A DNA stretch of 64,000 nucleotides from CBDBJK01 sp965206395 (GCA_965206395.1 CBDBJK010000028.1:21878-85877), one strand, 5' to 3'; counted from the first letter of the stretch, positions 54,134-62,963 are shown. Numbers and translations are program-made. The notes: generated by a model not told the origin, from the sequence alone.

Positions 54134-54574
54134 CTACCTCTTGCGCCACACGCTCCGCACGGGCTGATCGCCGCGATACACTGTGGACATAGCTGTGCGC
54201 ACGAACAACTCGAACAAGATGTAACGTTCGGCAGGCGAGTAGCTTGATGACTCGACAGCGATGACACGCAATCCAGGGTCGCCTACCAGTGCGCCACGAC
54301 CCTGAATAGAAAACTCGCCCTGTCCTCCCTCGGTGTCAGATACCGACGAGTGGAGCGCGAATTGCCCGTTCCTTCGCAGGTCGCGTCCCTTGGGCGATGT
54401 TGGCTCCATGAACACGAAAAGGTGTCCGCCCCCTATTATCGGTGTTACTGGGTACACGCGAGGCAAGCCGCTATTTCCCACTGTGGCAAGGTAAGCAACC
54501 ACGCCGTCAACTCGTTCCGTGCCGAAAGCCGCTAGGTCTGGATTAGCCCGTTCAAATTCCTTCCAAGTCGCCAT
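54134..54574 (-). CDS. Pyridoxamine 5'-phosphate oxidase-fold protein
   Basis: 146 residues starting MATWKEFERANPDLAAFGTERVDG. The split-barrel pattern is VAYLATVGNSGLPRVYPVTPIIGGGHLFVFM then GRDLRRNGQFALHSSV, typical of FMN- or F420-binding PPOX-family proteins. ATG 54574 has GGAGG about 12 bases upstream and matches the domain start; an upstream in-frame Met adds 24 unlikely residues. The substrate is unknown. The gene is divergent from the toxin-antitoxin pair. Confidence 0.85.
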   Translation of the reverse strand: MATWKEFERANPDLAAFGTERVDGVVAYLATVGNSGLPRVYPVTPIIGGGHLFVFMEPTSPKGRDLRRNGQFALHSSVSDTEGGQGEFSIQGRGALVGDPGLRVIAVESSSYSPAERYILFELFVRTAMSTVYRGDQPVRSVWRKR

Positions 54575-54635
54575 ATGAGTATCAATCCTCCGTTGTGTCT
54601 GCATTTGGAAGTGAACATTCATCAGTAAGGTTTCA

Positions 54636-54674
54636 TTGACTTGCATCCATTGTGGTTCTAAAATGGAACCACAA
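54636..54674 (+). promoter_or_regulatory. vapBC promoter with overlapping operator
   Basis: TTGACT (54636-54641) and TAAAAT (54659-54664) are 17 bases apart. A perfect 9-bp inverted repeat TTGTGGTTC (54650-54658) / GAACCACAA (54666-54674) overlaps the -10. This is the expected operator for autorepression by the VapB-VapC complex. Confidence 0.85.
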
Positions 54675-54687
54675 GAGGTGAGTAGTC

Positions 54688-54921
54688 ATGCCAGTGAATC
54701 TGTCAATCAAAAACGTGCCAGACGAACTATTAGAACAGCTACGTGCAAGGGCTAACGGAAACCATCGCTCCCTTCAAGGGGAACTGCTGTCAATCCTTGA
54801 GGAAGCACTGCGCCCTCCGCGTCTAAACATAGAAGACCTTCACAGAGGAGTCAGGAAGCTAGGCCTACTGACCAGTGCCGAGGCCGCTAAGATGGTTCGA
54901 GAGGACAGAGATGCCCGCTAG
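54688..54921 (+). CDS. Antitoxin of a VapBC-type pair (ribbon-helix-helix, FitA-like)
   Basis: 77 residues starting MPVNLSIKNVPDELLEQLRARANGNHRSLQGELLSILEEAL, the FitA/CopG-type DNA-binding opening. The tail binds the toxin. AGAGGTGAG precedes the ATG. The stop overlaps the PIN toxin start (11 bases shared), and the upstream operator supports autoregulation. The classification as VapB or FitA cannot be decided. Confidence 0.9.
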   Translation: MPVNLSIKNVPDELLEQLRARANGNHRSLQGELLSILEEALRPPRLNIEDLHRGVRKLGLLTSAEAAKMVREDRDAR

Positions 54922-55288
54922 AGTGGCCGACGCCTCAGTCATCGCAGCCACTGCCTTCGGAGAACCAGAGGCGGGGGAGGCCCTATCCCTTCTGGACAAC
55001 GCGGAACTCTACGAGCCGAGCCTTCTGGCATATGAGCTTGCCAGCATCGCCCGAAAGAAGACTCTTCGATACCCCGAACAGGCGTCTGATATTGCGCGTG
55101 CCTTATCGCTGTCGCTAGCTCTTGATGTCACATGGTTAGATGTCGATCATGACGAAGCTCTGCGATTGGCCCTGGAGACCGGGCTAACAACCTATGATGC
55201 TAGCTACCTCTACCTGGCCCGTACCCTCGGGGTCCCACTTGTAACCTGCGACGAGCAATTGCGACGCGCTACTCAGAGCATATCATAA
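54911..55288 (+). CDS. PIN-domain toxin (VapC-type ribonuclease)
   Basis: 125 residues starting MPARVADASVIAATAFGEP. The acidic catalytic site of the PIN fold is complete: Asp in VADASV, Glu in LLAYELASIA, Asp in TTYDASYLYLA and Asp in TCDEQL. VapC toxins cut initiator tRNA or rRNA when free of antitoxin. ATG 54911 overlaps the antitoxin end, as usual for such pairs. Both genes look intact. Confidence 0.93.
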   Translation: MPARVADASVIAATAFGEPEAGEALSLLDNAELYEPSLLAYELASIARKKTLRYPEQASDIARALSLSLALDVTWLDVDHDEALRLALETGLTTYDASYLYLARTLGVPLVTCDEQLRRATQSIS

Positions 55289-55306
55289 GTTGACGATATG
55301 GCCGCG

Positions 55307-56359
55307 TTAGATCATCGCCAGTTTGTCTGCTAGCCTGTACTCCGAGGCAAGGCCCTTTAGCTGCTCCCACGTCGAGTCCTCAACAAAGATCCCCTCCTGC
55401 AGCTTTTGCTGAGTACGAAGGTGCTCAAGCTCCCCCGGATAGTAGATTTCAGTAAACCCTTCTGCTAGTGGCGTGTCCTTCAGGTAGGCGGCGAACTCGG
55501 TGACTTCCTCTTTGAACTCTTCGAGGGACCGGAACGCTTCGACCTTGAACGCAGCCATGAAGCAGCCATCGTTGTGTCGCCCAGAGGGGTCGTGCCCGAA
55601 ACCGAGGCCGGTCAGAACGCCGGAGAATATCTCGATCATCGTGGAGAGTCCGTATCCCTTGTGACCCTCAGGGCCGCCTAGAGGCAGCATGACTCCGCCC
55701 TGACGCAGCGCGCCGGGGTCAGTCGTTTGATGGCCATCCTTGTCCAGAAGCCAACCCTCTGGGATGGGCGCGTTTCTGGCGACGGCGACGCTCAGCTTTC
55801 CCGCGGCGACTGCGCTGGTTGCCATGTCGATGAACATGGGGCCTTCGAGGTTGCTGGGCATAGCGATGCAGAGTGGGTTCGTTCCCAGGCGCGCCTCACG
55901 TCCTCCAAACGGCGCGACGGACTTTGCCGACCTGCCGGAGTCTGCGGTCATAATGCCTATCATTCCGGCGTTGGCGGCCATGATAGGATAGTCAGCCACT
56001 CTTCCGACGTGGCTCTGCCGAAACACCGTCGCGGCGGCTATGCTGTTCTGTTGGGCTTTGTCTATCGTCATCTGCATTGCCCGCTCTGACACCACGTAGC
56101 CAAACCCCCAGTTGCCATCTACAACCGTAGTCGTGGGAGTCTCCTTGACGATTTCAAACGGCGCGCCGGGGATTATGTGCTCTCGCTTAATCCGGTCTAT
56201 GTACGTGGGAATCTGGATGATTCCGTGGGAGTCGTGGCCTGCGAGGTTGGCTCCAATGGAGTGCTTTGAGGTAATGGTCGCCTCCTCCTCGCTGGCCCCG
56301 GCAGCCTGAAGCAATTGCGAGGCGATTTCTTGTAGCCTGTCAGCCTGTATCGTTGGCAT
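55307..56359 (-). CDS. Ldh-family malate/L-lactate/ureidoglycolate dehydrogenase
   Basis: A 350-residue NAD(P)-dependent dehydrogenase of the Ldh_2 family. Visible are ASEEEATITSKHSIGANLAGHDSHGI with the catalytic His, VVDGNWGFGYVVSERAM, HVGRVADYPIMAAN, GTNPLCIAMPSNLEGPMFIDMATSAVA and GHKGYGLSTMIEIFSGVLTG. The family reduces or oxidises 2-hydroxy acids; the substrate is not clear from the sequence. It is on the same strand as, and downstream of, the broken methyltransferase. Confidence 0.93.
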   Translation of the reverse strand: MPTIQADRLQEIASQLLQAAGASEEEATITSKHSIGANLAGHDSHGIIQIPTYIDRIKREHIIPGAPFEIVKETPTTTVVDGNWGFGYVVSERAMQMTIDKAQQNSIAAATVFRQSHVGRVADYPIMAANAGMIGIMTADSGRSAKSVAPFGGREARLGTNPLCIAMPSNLEGPMFIDMATSAVAAGKLSVAVARNAPIPEGWLLDKDGHQTTDPGALRQGGVMLPLGGPEGHKGYGLSTMIEIFSGVLTGLGFGHDPSGRHNDGCFMAAFKVEAFRSLEEFKEEVTEFAAYLKDTPLAEGFTEIYYPGELEHLRTQQKLQEGIFVEDSTWEQLKGLASEYRLADKLAMI

Positions 56360-56389
56360 AGTGCCCTCCTTCCTGTGGATGAATATACG

Positions 56390-57125
56390 TTAGGGTTTCC
56401 TGAGCATGTAGATGATGAAGAGAGGGACGCGGAGGTTGTCGGCGACATCCGGGTACTCTTCGACTTGCTGAGGTGATGGCATCGGCTCTCTCAACCCCTC
56501 AATGACGAAGCCTGCATTGACAAAAGAGTTGACGTAGTTCGATAGAGTGCGGTGGAAGATGTCTATTTCGTAGCCCGATATACGCACGACCCTAGCGCTT
56601 TCGTCGAAGTAGTCGTCCAACTTGAAGTGCAGCTTCTCGTTGACATGTTTTATCCAGCCGTTTCCGGCGGTTCTCATGGATTGCAGGTTGCAAACGACGA
56701 AGATGCCTTCGCGTCTAAGAACGCGATACGTCTCTTCGACAGCGCGCTTGAAGTCAGGCACGTCTACCAGAGTGATGTAAGAGACTGGCCATATCGAAAC
56801 TCTGGTCTGGGATGCCGGTGAGGTTTTCCATGTCGCCAACCACATACTTCTCGTCGTCAAACCGATTGGCCCTTGCGAAGTCGATGAATCGCTCATTTAA
56901 GTCCAGGCCTGTGACCTTCGCCCCGCGCTCGGCCATCATACGGCTGAATCGGCCTTCTCCGCATCCAAGGTCAATCACATCCTGCCCAGCGACATCAGCA
57001 ATGGCATCCAACATCCATGAGTCCAGCAGCCCTTCCCGATGTGGGTCGCCCCTGTCGCTGGTGAACTCGATCCACGTGTCGGCAAAGGCCGCCCACTGTT
57101 CCTTCAGCCGGTCTTTCAATTCCAA
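56390..57125 (-). pseudogene. Class I SAM-dependent methyltransferase, frameshifted
   Basis: The N-terminal frame (57125 to about 56760) has the SAM-binding DVIDLGCGEGRFSRMMAERGAKVTGLDLN and reaches GIPDQSFDMA. An extra base near 56785 diverts it to SLLHHSGRRA and stop. The other frame carries the rest, VSYITLVDVPDFKRAVEETYRVLRREGIFVVCN to LRVPLFIIYMLRKP. One base corrects it, so recent loss or a sequence error are both possible. It overlaps glpK by 10 bases. Confidence 0.82.
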
Positions 57126-58654
57126 TCGCTGCCTCCTTCATCTGGAATGTCGGTGTCTGAGGCCCAGCCCTTCGAGCGTTCGAGGGCGCGTTTCCATTGT
57201 CGGTACAGGCCATCGTTCTTATTCGTGTCGATGTTGGGCTGGAAACTCTGATCGCTCTCCCGCAGGTCGGCGATTTCGTCGAGGTTTCTCCAGAAGCCTG
57301 TCGCGAGTCCGGCGAGATACGCCACGCCTAGCGCAGTCGTCTCGACGATGGCAGACCGCTCCACAGGTATGCCGAGAATGTCCGACTGAAACTGCATCAT
57401 CAATTCGCTGGCAGTGCCTCCACCGTCTACCCTGAGAACGGGCACTTCAACTCCGGTGTCCTTCTTCATGGCATCGATGACATCCCTGGTCTGGTAAGCC
57501 ATGGCTTCTAAGGCCGCGCGAGCGATGTGTCCCCGCGTCGTGCCCCTGGTCATGCCGACGATTGTTCCGCGAGCGTGCATGTCCCAGTGCGGCGCACCAA
57601 GGCCAGTGAAGGCTGGAACGAGGTACACGCCGCCGTTGTCTGTCACAGAGGCGACCAGCGCATCAACGTCAGATGCCTTTTCGATGAATTGAAGCCCCTC
57701 CCTCAGCCATTGCACGGTTGAGCCGGTTGAGAAGATGCTGCCCTCCAGGGCGTAGGTCACCTCACCGCCGATGTTCCACGCGATTGTTGTTATCAGACCT
57801 TCGCTGGATGACATCCGACGCGCGCCCGTATTCATAAGCACAAACGAGCCTGTGCCGTAGGTGTTCTTGGTCATGCCCGGTTGAAAGCAAGCCTGTCCGA
57901 AAAGCGCGGCGTGCTGGTCGCCAGCGATGCCCGCGATTGGCACGGCACAGCCCATGAATATGCCTTCGCTGGTGTGACCGTAAACCTCGCTGGAAGATTT
58001 CACATTGGGAAGCATTGCAGCTGGTATGTCAAGCTCTCGCAGCAGGTCGTCGTCCCAGCGTAGCGTGTCGATATTGAACAGCATAGTGCGAGAGGCGTTT
58101 GTCATGTCGGTGGCGTGCATGGCACCGTTCGTCAGCTTCCACAGCAGCCAGCTATCCACCGTGCCGAACAACAGCTCTCCACGTTCTGCCCTATTCTGAC
58201 CGTTGGAAATGTTGTCGAGTATCCAGCGTATCTTGGTGGCGGAGAAGTAGGGGTCTATCGGCAGGCCGGTCTTGGCCCTCACGATGCCTTCCAGACCTCG
58301 CGCCTGCATAGATTCGCAAAGTTGCGCGGTGCGGCGGCATTGCCATACGATGGCGTTGGTAACAGGCTGTCCTGATTCGCGCTCCCATACGATCGTCGTC
58401 TCCCTCTGGTTGGTAATTCCCAGTGCATGAAGTTGCTCAGGGCTGACATCAGTGTCTTTCAGCAAGGCCTCCGTCACCGACATGCAAGAGGTGAACAACT
58501 CCTCCGGGTCGTGCTCCACCCAGCCTGGGCGCGGATAAATCTGCGCAACCTCTTGTTTTGCCTGCCCGACGAGCTTTCCGAAGCCGTCCAGCAAGATTGC
58601 CGTCGTCCCTGTCGTTCCCTGGTCGATAGCCATGATGTATCCAGACTTTGCCAC
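57116..58654 (-). CDS. glpK: Glycerol kinase
   Basis: A 512-residue FGGY-family kinase that makes glycerol 3-phosphate. It starts MAKSGYIMAIDQGTTGTTAILLDGFG and contains ATP/substrate blocks WQCRRTAQLCE, TDMTNASRTMLFNIDTLRWDDDLL, GIAGDQHAALFGQACF, KNTYGTGSFVLMNTG and LRVDGGGTASELMMQFQSDILGIPVER. Length and motifs are normal. No glpD or glpF is adjacent. The methyltransferase follows with a small overlap. Confidence 0.96.
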   Translation of the reverse strand: MAKSGYIMAIDQGTTGTTAILLDGFGKLVGQAKQEVAQIYPRPGWVEHDPEELFTSCMSVTEALLKDTDVSPEQLHALGITNQRETTIVWERESGQPVTNAIVWQCRRTAQLCESMQARGLEGIVRAKTGLPIDPYFSATKIRWILDNISNGQNRAERGELLFGTVDSWLLWKLTNGAMHATDMTNASRTMLFNIDTLRWDDDLLRELDIPAAMLPNVKSSSEVYGHTSEGIFMGCAVPIAGIAGDQHAALFGQACFQPGMTKNTYGTGSFVLMNTGARRMSSSEGLITTIAWNIGGEVTYALEGSIFSTGSTVQWLREGLQFIEKASDVDALVASVTDNGGVYLVPAFTGLGAPHWDMHARGTIVGMTRGTTRGHIARAALEAMAYQTRDVIDAMKKDTGVEVPVLRVDGGGTASELMMQFQSDILGIPVERSAIVETTALGVAYLAGLATGFWRNLDEIADLRESDQSFQPNIDTNKNDGLYRQWKRALERSKGWASDTDIPDEGGSDWN

Positions 58655-58789
58655 TATCCTTCCCCTCGCACATACTTAGCCACGATTTGGCAGTTGTGTC
58701 AAGGTTGGTCATCCAGCATAATGTTACGAGCATGAAGGCGCTCGACCCACCTTCACGGGCTTCACATGGATTAGTTGGAGACGTAGCAC

Positions 58790-59458
58790 ATGGGATTTTC
58801 AAACGAATTGAGGCAGAAGGGCGCGCCAATCTGGGACAGAGAGAAGCAGCATCCGTTCGTGACGGGCATCGGCGATGGCTCGCTCCCGCAGGATAGATTT
58901 CGTTACTACATGAGGCAGGACTACATCTTTCTAATCGACTTCTGCCGCGCCATTTCGCTAGCCGTAGCCAAGGCCCAGAGCGTAGAAGACATGGGGTGGT
59001 TCGCTCGACTGTTGCACGAGACCCTGAATACCGAGATGTCGCTGCATGTCAGTTTCTGCAAAGACTTTGGCATCTCTGAGGAGGAGTTGAAAGGCACTCA
59101 GCCCTCGCCGACTACGCTAGCTTACACGCGCCACCTGATACAAACCGCGTTCTCAGGCGGGGTAGGGGAGATAGCGACCGCGATACTGCCGTGTTCGTGG
59201 GGGTATTGCGAAATAGGGCAGACGCTTTACGATAGGGGCTTGCCTGCGGAACAGCCTCTTTACGCGCGTTGGATAGAGATGTACAACTCGCAGGAGTTCG
59301 CCGACCTGGCAGGTTGGCTTCGGTCATTTATCGACAGGGTAGCCCTGGAAAGCGGAGAGCAGGAGTTGAAGAGGATGGAAGAGGCTTTTCTGGTGAGCAG
59401 TCAGTACGAGTATATATTCTGGGACGCCGCTTACCGGATGGAGGAGTGGCCTATATGA
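58790..59458 (+). CDS. tenA: TenA-family aminopyrimidine aminohydrolase (thiaminase II)
   Basis: 222 residues. The TenA helical bundle has RYYMRQDYIFLIDFCRAISLAVAKA, the catalytic Cys in AILPCSWGYCEIG and the C-terminal Glu in SSQYEYIFWDAAYRMEEW. It salvages the pyrimidine of degraded thiamine. It is about 6 kb from the thiG-E-S operon and has no TPP riboswitch of its own that I can see. GGAGACG lies upstream of the ATG. Confidence 0.93.
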   Translation: MGFSNELRQKGAPIWDREKQHPFVTGIGDGSLPQDRFRYYMRQDYIFLIDFCRAISLAVAKAQSVEDMGWFARLLHETLNTEMSLHVSFCKDFGISEEELKGTQPSPTTLAYTRHLIQTAFSGGVGEIATAILPCSWGYCEIGQTLYDRGLPAEQPLYARWIEMYNSQEFADLAGWLRSFIDRVALESGEQELKRMEEAFLVSSQYEYIFWDAAYRMEEWPI

Positions 59459-59496
59459 AGACTTCAATCCCATGCCGAGAGTCGATACACGAAGCC

Positions 59497-59697
59497 TTAA
59501 ACTTCTCTGTCTGCCTCGTTCTCACCCGAAAGCAAGTGACGGAGCCAGCTAACGGACAGCCCGCGCAAAAGCACGGTAAATAGCCGTCGCTGTGATGGAT
59601 CACTGGCTTTCATCGCGTCCGAAGCCAAAATCAATACAGCAAATTCCTCATCGCTAAGCCCTGCCAGTGGTAGATTCTCCCCAGATGGTGTAGTCAT
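59497..59697 (-). CDS. Small protein of unknown function behind a structured leader
   Basis: 66 residues, MTTPSGENLPLAGLSDEEFAVLILASDAM to SWLRHLLSGENEADREV, acidic and helical. AGGAGG lies eight bases before the ATG on the minus strand, supporting translation. I recognise no domain. Upstream on the same strand lies a transcript-like unit with promoter, three hairpins and a terminator, so this gene may be under attenuation control or simply follow a small RNA. Confidence 0.6.
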   Translation of the reverse strand: MTTPSGENLPLAGLSDEEFAVLILASDAMKASDPSQRRLFTVLLRGLSVSWLRHLLSGENEADREV

Positions 59698-59761
59698 ATA
59701 CTGAACCTCCTGCGCAGCCTCGCGAAGCTATCATAGCATTCAAGGCTGATTATTCAAAACA

Positions 59762-59900
59762 CAAAAAAATGACCCGTGCCAGCGTAGGCTACGGGCCATC
59801 CAATAAAGTACTATGCGTACGTGTCGGCGTGGTCCCTCACGCTGGTGCTTCGGTCGGGGAGTGGCAACTCCCCGGCCATTTCATTTGTATGAAAATTTGT
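59762..59900 (-). ncRNA. Candidate small RNA or riboswitch-like leader
   Basis: On the minus strand, from about 59900, the RNA would fold into CCGGGGAGT/ACTCCCCGA (about 59855-59874), then GCGTG/CACGC (about 59828-59843). A terminator GGCCCGT/ACGGGTC follows (59771-59797) with seven T (59763-59769). The terminator loop ACGCTGG can pair with CCAGCGT of the middle stem (complement 59839-59845 with 59779-59785), a possible switch. I cannot match it to a known riboswitch class. Confidence 0.55.
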
Positions 59901-59906
59901 GACTGT

Positions 59907-59935
59907 ATGTTACGCCCAGCAATTGCATATGTCAA
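59907..59935 (-). promoter_or_regulatory. Promoter of the candidate sRNA/leader
   Basis: TTGACA (complement 59930-59935) and TAACAT (complement 59907-59912) are separated by 17 bases, giving a start near 59900. This is a perfect -35 with a fair -10. Confidence 0.7.
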
Positions 59936-60079
59936 TACTTTATGTCTGTAATTTGTCAATGCCTATTGCATCAGCTTTGTCAGTCATCCTAAGCCATAGG
60001 CGTAACTGCTCAATAATATCAAGACTGTCGAAAACAGCGCTTCAAGAAAAACCAACCTATTACTTTCTGAGCATTTGAA

Positions 60080-60107
60080 TTGACAGTGATGTACATTGTC
60101 ATATACT
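60080..60107 (+). promoter_or_regulatory. Promoter of the HTH gene, probably leaderless
   Basis: TTGACA (60080-60085) and TATACT (60102-60107) have a 16-base spacer. The transcription start would fall near 60114, only one or two bases before ATG 60116. The palindrome ATGTACAT lies in the spacer and could be an operator. Confidence 0.7.
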
Positions 60108-60115
60108 ATGCTGCC

Positions 60116-60334
60116 ATGAACGAGGTGCAGCACAAAATTGTGGCGTTAATGGAAAAAGGATGGACTCAAGCCGCTATGGCCGATGAACTTGGATTGACCT
60201 CCAACGCTGTCGCCAAGTGGAAAGCAGGAGATAGGTATCCTGCCAATGCAAAGATGGTATTGGTTGGGTTGGACAAGCTCTTGAAGCGTAAGCGCATACC
60301 AAAGCGTCGTCGCTACGAAAAGGCCAGTCGTTAA
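60116..60334 (+). CDS. Small helix-turn-helix regulator
   Basis: 72 residues. The HTH is KGWTQAAMADELGLTSNAVAKWKAGDRYPANAKMVLVGLDKLL (about 12-54), XRE-like, followed by a very basic tail RKRIPKRRRYEKASR. ATG 60116 is chosen because the promoter -10 ends at 60107 and the upstream in-frame start would lie within the promoter. A palindrome in the promoter suggests autoregulation. The target genes are unknown. Confidence 0.85.
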   Translation: MNEVQHKIVALMEKGWTQAAMADELGLTSNAVAKWKAGDRYPANAKMVLVGLDKLLKRKRIPKRRRYEKASR

Positions 60335-60473
60335 GGATAGACTCTGACACGAATGGGTGGGGGATAATTTACCCCAAATATAAATGAAGGCGTCCTCCTC
60401 GATAGGTGAGTTAGGACGGCCCGTTTTAAGCTGAGTGCGATAATCGTCGAGATGATCCCTCAGATTTTGAGGT

Positions 60474-61340
60474 ATGCCTTTGGAGATGAAGGAAATGAAG
60501 CAAGACTTGGGCCAATTATCGACGTCCAGCCCCGACAGGCGTCAGGTATGGGCCACCGCTTTGCGAGACGACGTTCTAGCGCAACTGCTTGATCTGGACT
60601 TGAGAATCAAGAACTTGCCAGAGGGCACGGCCAAAGACTCGACTAAGGAGTGGCTGGACGATATTGGATGGGCGCTGGCATCCGGCTCGCTGAGGCCGGA
60701 CCTGGACTTAGGTAGGGAAGCGGCTGGTAAGCACTCAATCGCAGCCCTTAGAGACCACGTTTGGTCTGCTGAGTTCGACTATCGAAACTTTGGCATGGCG
60801 ACCAGGCTGGTGTGGCTCGTAGGGGCAGCGATCTGGGCTACTACAGCGACACTTTTGTCGATATACAGTGGCAGCCTCCCTACAGGTGGCGTTACAGAAG
60901 AGCTTGCGCGGGTCTACGTCTGGATATTTGTCGCAGGACTCAGCGGAAGCGGGATAGCAGTTACGTTGAGAATCTTTCGCCAGTCGATTTCAGACGTAGA
61001 TTACTACTTTCAGGAGCCTATCGACCCCCACAGCCGCTGGTATTCCCGGCTGAGTCGATTCCTACGCCTCGGAGCTTACACCGCGATTAACGCGATACTG
61101 AGACCGGCTGTCGGTGGCCTATATGCATGGATTATCACGCTCTTTCTGCTTACAGGTCTTATTTTCGAACCTCTGGTCGCGCCGTTCGTGACCAATAGCG
61201 GTGCCCTGGACACAGATAATACAAATGGTGTGCTTTTCTTTCTAGCTGTGGGAGTGGCCGCTGGCTTCAGCGACACGCTTGTGGTGAGACTATTGAGAAG
61301 AATCGGAGAGGTGATAGATCGGTCGGTGGTAGGGCAGTAG
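60474..61340 (+). CDS. Membrane protein of unknown function
   Basis: 288 residues. The N-terminal 110 are cytoplasmic and charged (TALRDDVLAQLLDLDLRIKNLPEG...). About four membrane helices follow (LVWLVGAAIWATTATLLSIY; VYVWIFVAGLSGSGIAVTL; LYAWIITLFLLTGLIFEPL; GVLFFLAVGVAAGFSDTLVV), ending RLLRRIGEVIDRSV. I recognise no family. It does not look truncated. The gap upstream is about 140 bases, so it is probably transcribed apart from the HTH gene. Confidence 0.8.
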   Translation: MPLEMKEMKQDLGQLSTSSPDRRQVWATALRDDVLAQLLDLDLRIKNLPEGTAKDSTKEWLDDIGWALASGSLRPDLDLGREAAGKHSIAALRDHVWSAEFDYRNFGMATRLVWLVGAAIWATTATLLSIYSGSLPTGGVTEELARVYVWIFVAGLSGSGIAVTLRIFRQSISDVDYYFQEPIDPHSRWYSRLSRFLRLGAYTAINAILRPAVGGLYAWIITLFLLTGLIFEPLVAPFVTNSGALDTDNTNGVLFFLAVGVAAGFSDTLVVRLLRRIGEVIDRSVVGQ

Positions 61341-61374
61341 ATTAGGTATCTGTTCCTGTGAACGTCTACCCGCC

Positions 61375-62040
61375 TTACTTTGGGGAAAAATTCGCTGGCA
61401 ACCTGTCTCCGACGTAAGCGGAGTACATGCAACTTGAGTCGCCATCGCAGATGTTGTCTTCCCGCGCCAGTTTCAAATCCAGCATGGTGGAGATGAGGTT
61501 TTCGTCGAACGAGCAGACCGCTCTGTTCCGGAGTGCGACCAGGCGGAAGGGGCAGTTTAACAGTCTGATTTGTAGTGTCTCATCTACCAATTCAGCTACA
61601 GGCGAAAAGTCTTCTTTAGCAAGGAGGCCCATAAGTGCGGTCAAGCGGTGCTCCAGGTCCTGATCAACAACCAGCTTCTCATTTTCTTTGCAGACCTGAT
61701 CAGCCAGGCGCTGGAAGACGAGTTCCAAGACCTGTTTCCCATTCCGGCCTTCAATGTCTTGAGCCGTCATCAAGGACACTAGCTGCATAACCTGGTTGAG
61801 AAGACGGTCGTAGTCCTTTGGCAAGGCTTCTTGCCCGCCCTCTGTCAGAAAAAAGGAGTACTCGGGACGGCCTGTTTTCTTGCGAACCTCTTCAAAGGCC
61901 ACAAACCTGTCGCGCTGAAGAATATCGAGGTGCCTGCGTATGGTCGCGGGGGCAAGGCCGATTGTCTTTGCCAAACCCTCAACGGTATCGCGGCCATTTT
62001 TCTGCAATAGCTGCAGAATCAGGAGTCGTGTGCCTTCCAT
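61375..62040 (-). CDS. SufR/ArsR-like winged-helix regulator with four cysteines
   Basis: 221 residues. A winged-helix domain (GTRLLILQLLQKNGRDTVEGLAKTIGLAPATIRRHLDIL...RPEYSFFLTEGGQEAL) is followed by an effector domain. Its C-terminal part has four Cys in the order C-x12-C-x21-C-x5-C (LLNCPF...AVCSF...NICDGDSSCMYS). SufR-type repressors bind an Fe-S cluster through such cysteines, so this is probably a redox or iron-sulfur sensor. No suf or isc genes are adjacent. It lies next to an IS630-type element. Confidence 0.85.
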   Translation of the reverse strand: MEGTRLLILQLLQKNGRDTVEGLAKTIGLAPATIRRHLDILQRDRFVAFEEVRKKTGRPEYSFFLTEGGQEALPKDYDRLLNQVMQLVSLMTAQDIEGRNGKQVLELVFQRLADQVCKENEKLVVDQDLEHRLTALMGLLAKEDFSPVAELVDETLQIRLLNCPFRLVALRNRAVCSFDENLISTMLDLKLAREDNICDGDSSCMYSAYVGDRLPANFSPK

Positions 62041-62128
62041 GATCTTAATGCACCGTACCTAAGCTAATCCCAGTATATGCTTCGCAATTTATGAAAGTCA
62101 AATAAACAAGCGTTCATAGCGTTTATAG

Positions 62129-62963
62129 TCATTCCAGATAATATACATACGATCTCACGACTTCGTCGATTGTGGTGTCGGCAGGAAGAAACTGCCTTCG
62201 TCTTTTCATGATTGCAAAGTCCTGTTCGATTGGATTGAAGTCTGGCGAGTACGGCGGCAGAAAGAGGAGAGTGTGTCCAGCTTGCTCAATAATTTGCCTT
62301 GTTGCAGCGGTCTTGTGAAAGGTTGCATTGTCCATGATTAACGTTGAGCTTTGGGCCAGTTCTTTGAACAAGTGGCTCTGGAGCCAGTAGTTGAACAAGG
62401 TAGCGTTGGTGCTGCCTTCGAACAGGATAGGAGCGAGCAGCCTTTTGCCCTGTTTGGCAGAGATCAGGCTGGTGCGAGGACGCCTTTTGCCACTGCGTTC
62501 ACCGTATACCTTCTTCCCCCGAAGACCCCAACCATGCGCTCTGTGAGTTGTGCGCTCAAATCCACTCTCATCCAGATACACTATGTGCTCACTTCCTTTG
62601 TCCTTGACAACCTGGCGCAGTGTCCTCAGATACTCGATACGCTTTTCATGGTTTCTCTCGCTGTAGCGCATCGCTTTTTTTGTGCGTCAACTCCATCTTA
62701 CGCATCATTGACCACACAGCGTTGATATGCACCCCGAATACTTCAGCACGCTCTCTCAGTAAAGCATCAGGATAAAGTCGTACGTGCCGACGCAACGCCT
62801 CTTTGTCTATCTTGCGATGCCTCAGTGATTGAACTTTTGGTGCGAGGTCTTCACGCTTACACCAGTCGTTGACGCACCACAGGCTGACCTCAAAGCGACG
62901 TGATGCCTTCGTCTTGCTTCCACCTTCGTTTACAAAGCCAACCACTCTTTTCCTCAAGTCCAT
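62129..62963 (-). CDS. IS630-family transposase (second kind), two frames joined at an A7 run
   Basis: Frame 1 (62963-62646) starts MDLRKRVVGFVNEGGSKTKASRRFEVSLWCVNDWCKRED with a helix-turn-helix and reaches KMELTHKK. A seven-A run then allows a +1 step into frame 2 (AMRYSERNHEKRIEYL...). The DDE motifs follow: IVYLDESGFE (Asp), LIMDNATFHK (Asp) and PPYSPDFNPIEQDFA (Glu). It ends YVYYLE at 62129, inside the inverted repeat. The coding region looks intact, but the promoter side is now separated by the nested IS. Confidence 0.85.

Noticed and set aside
59756..59880. tRNA gene in the hairpin cluster
   Set aside because: There is no acceptor stem, CCA or T-loop signature; the unit ends in an intrinsic terminator.
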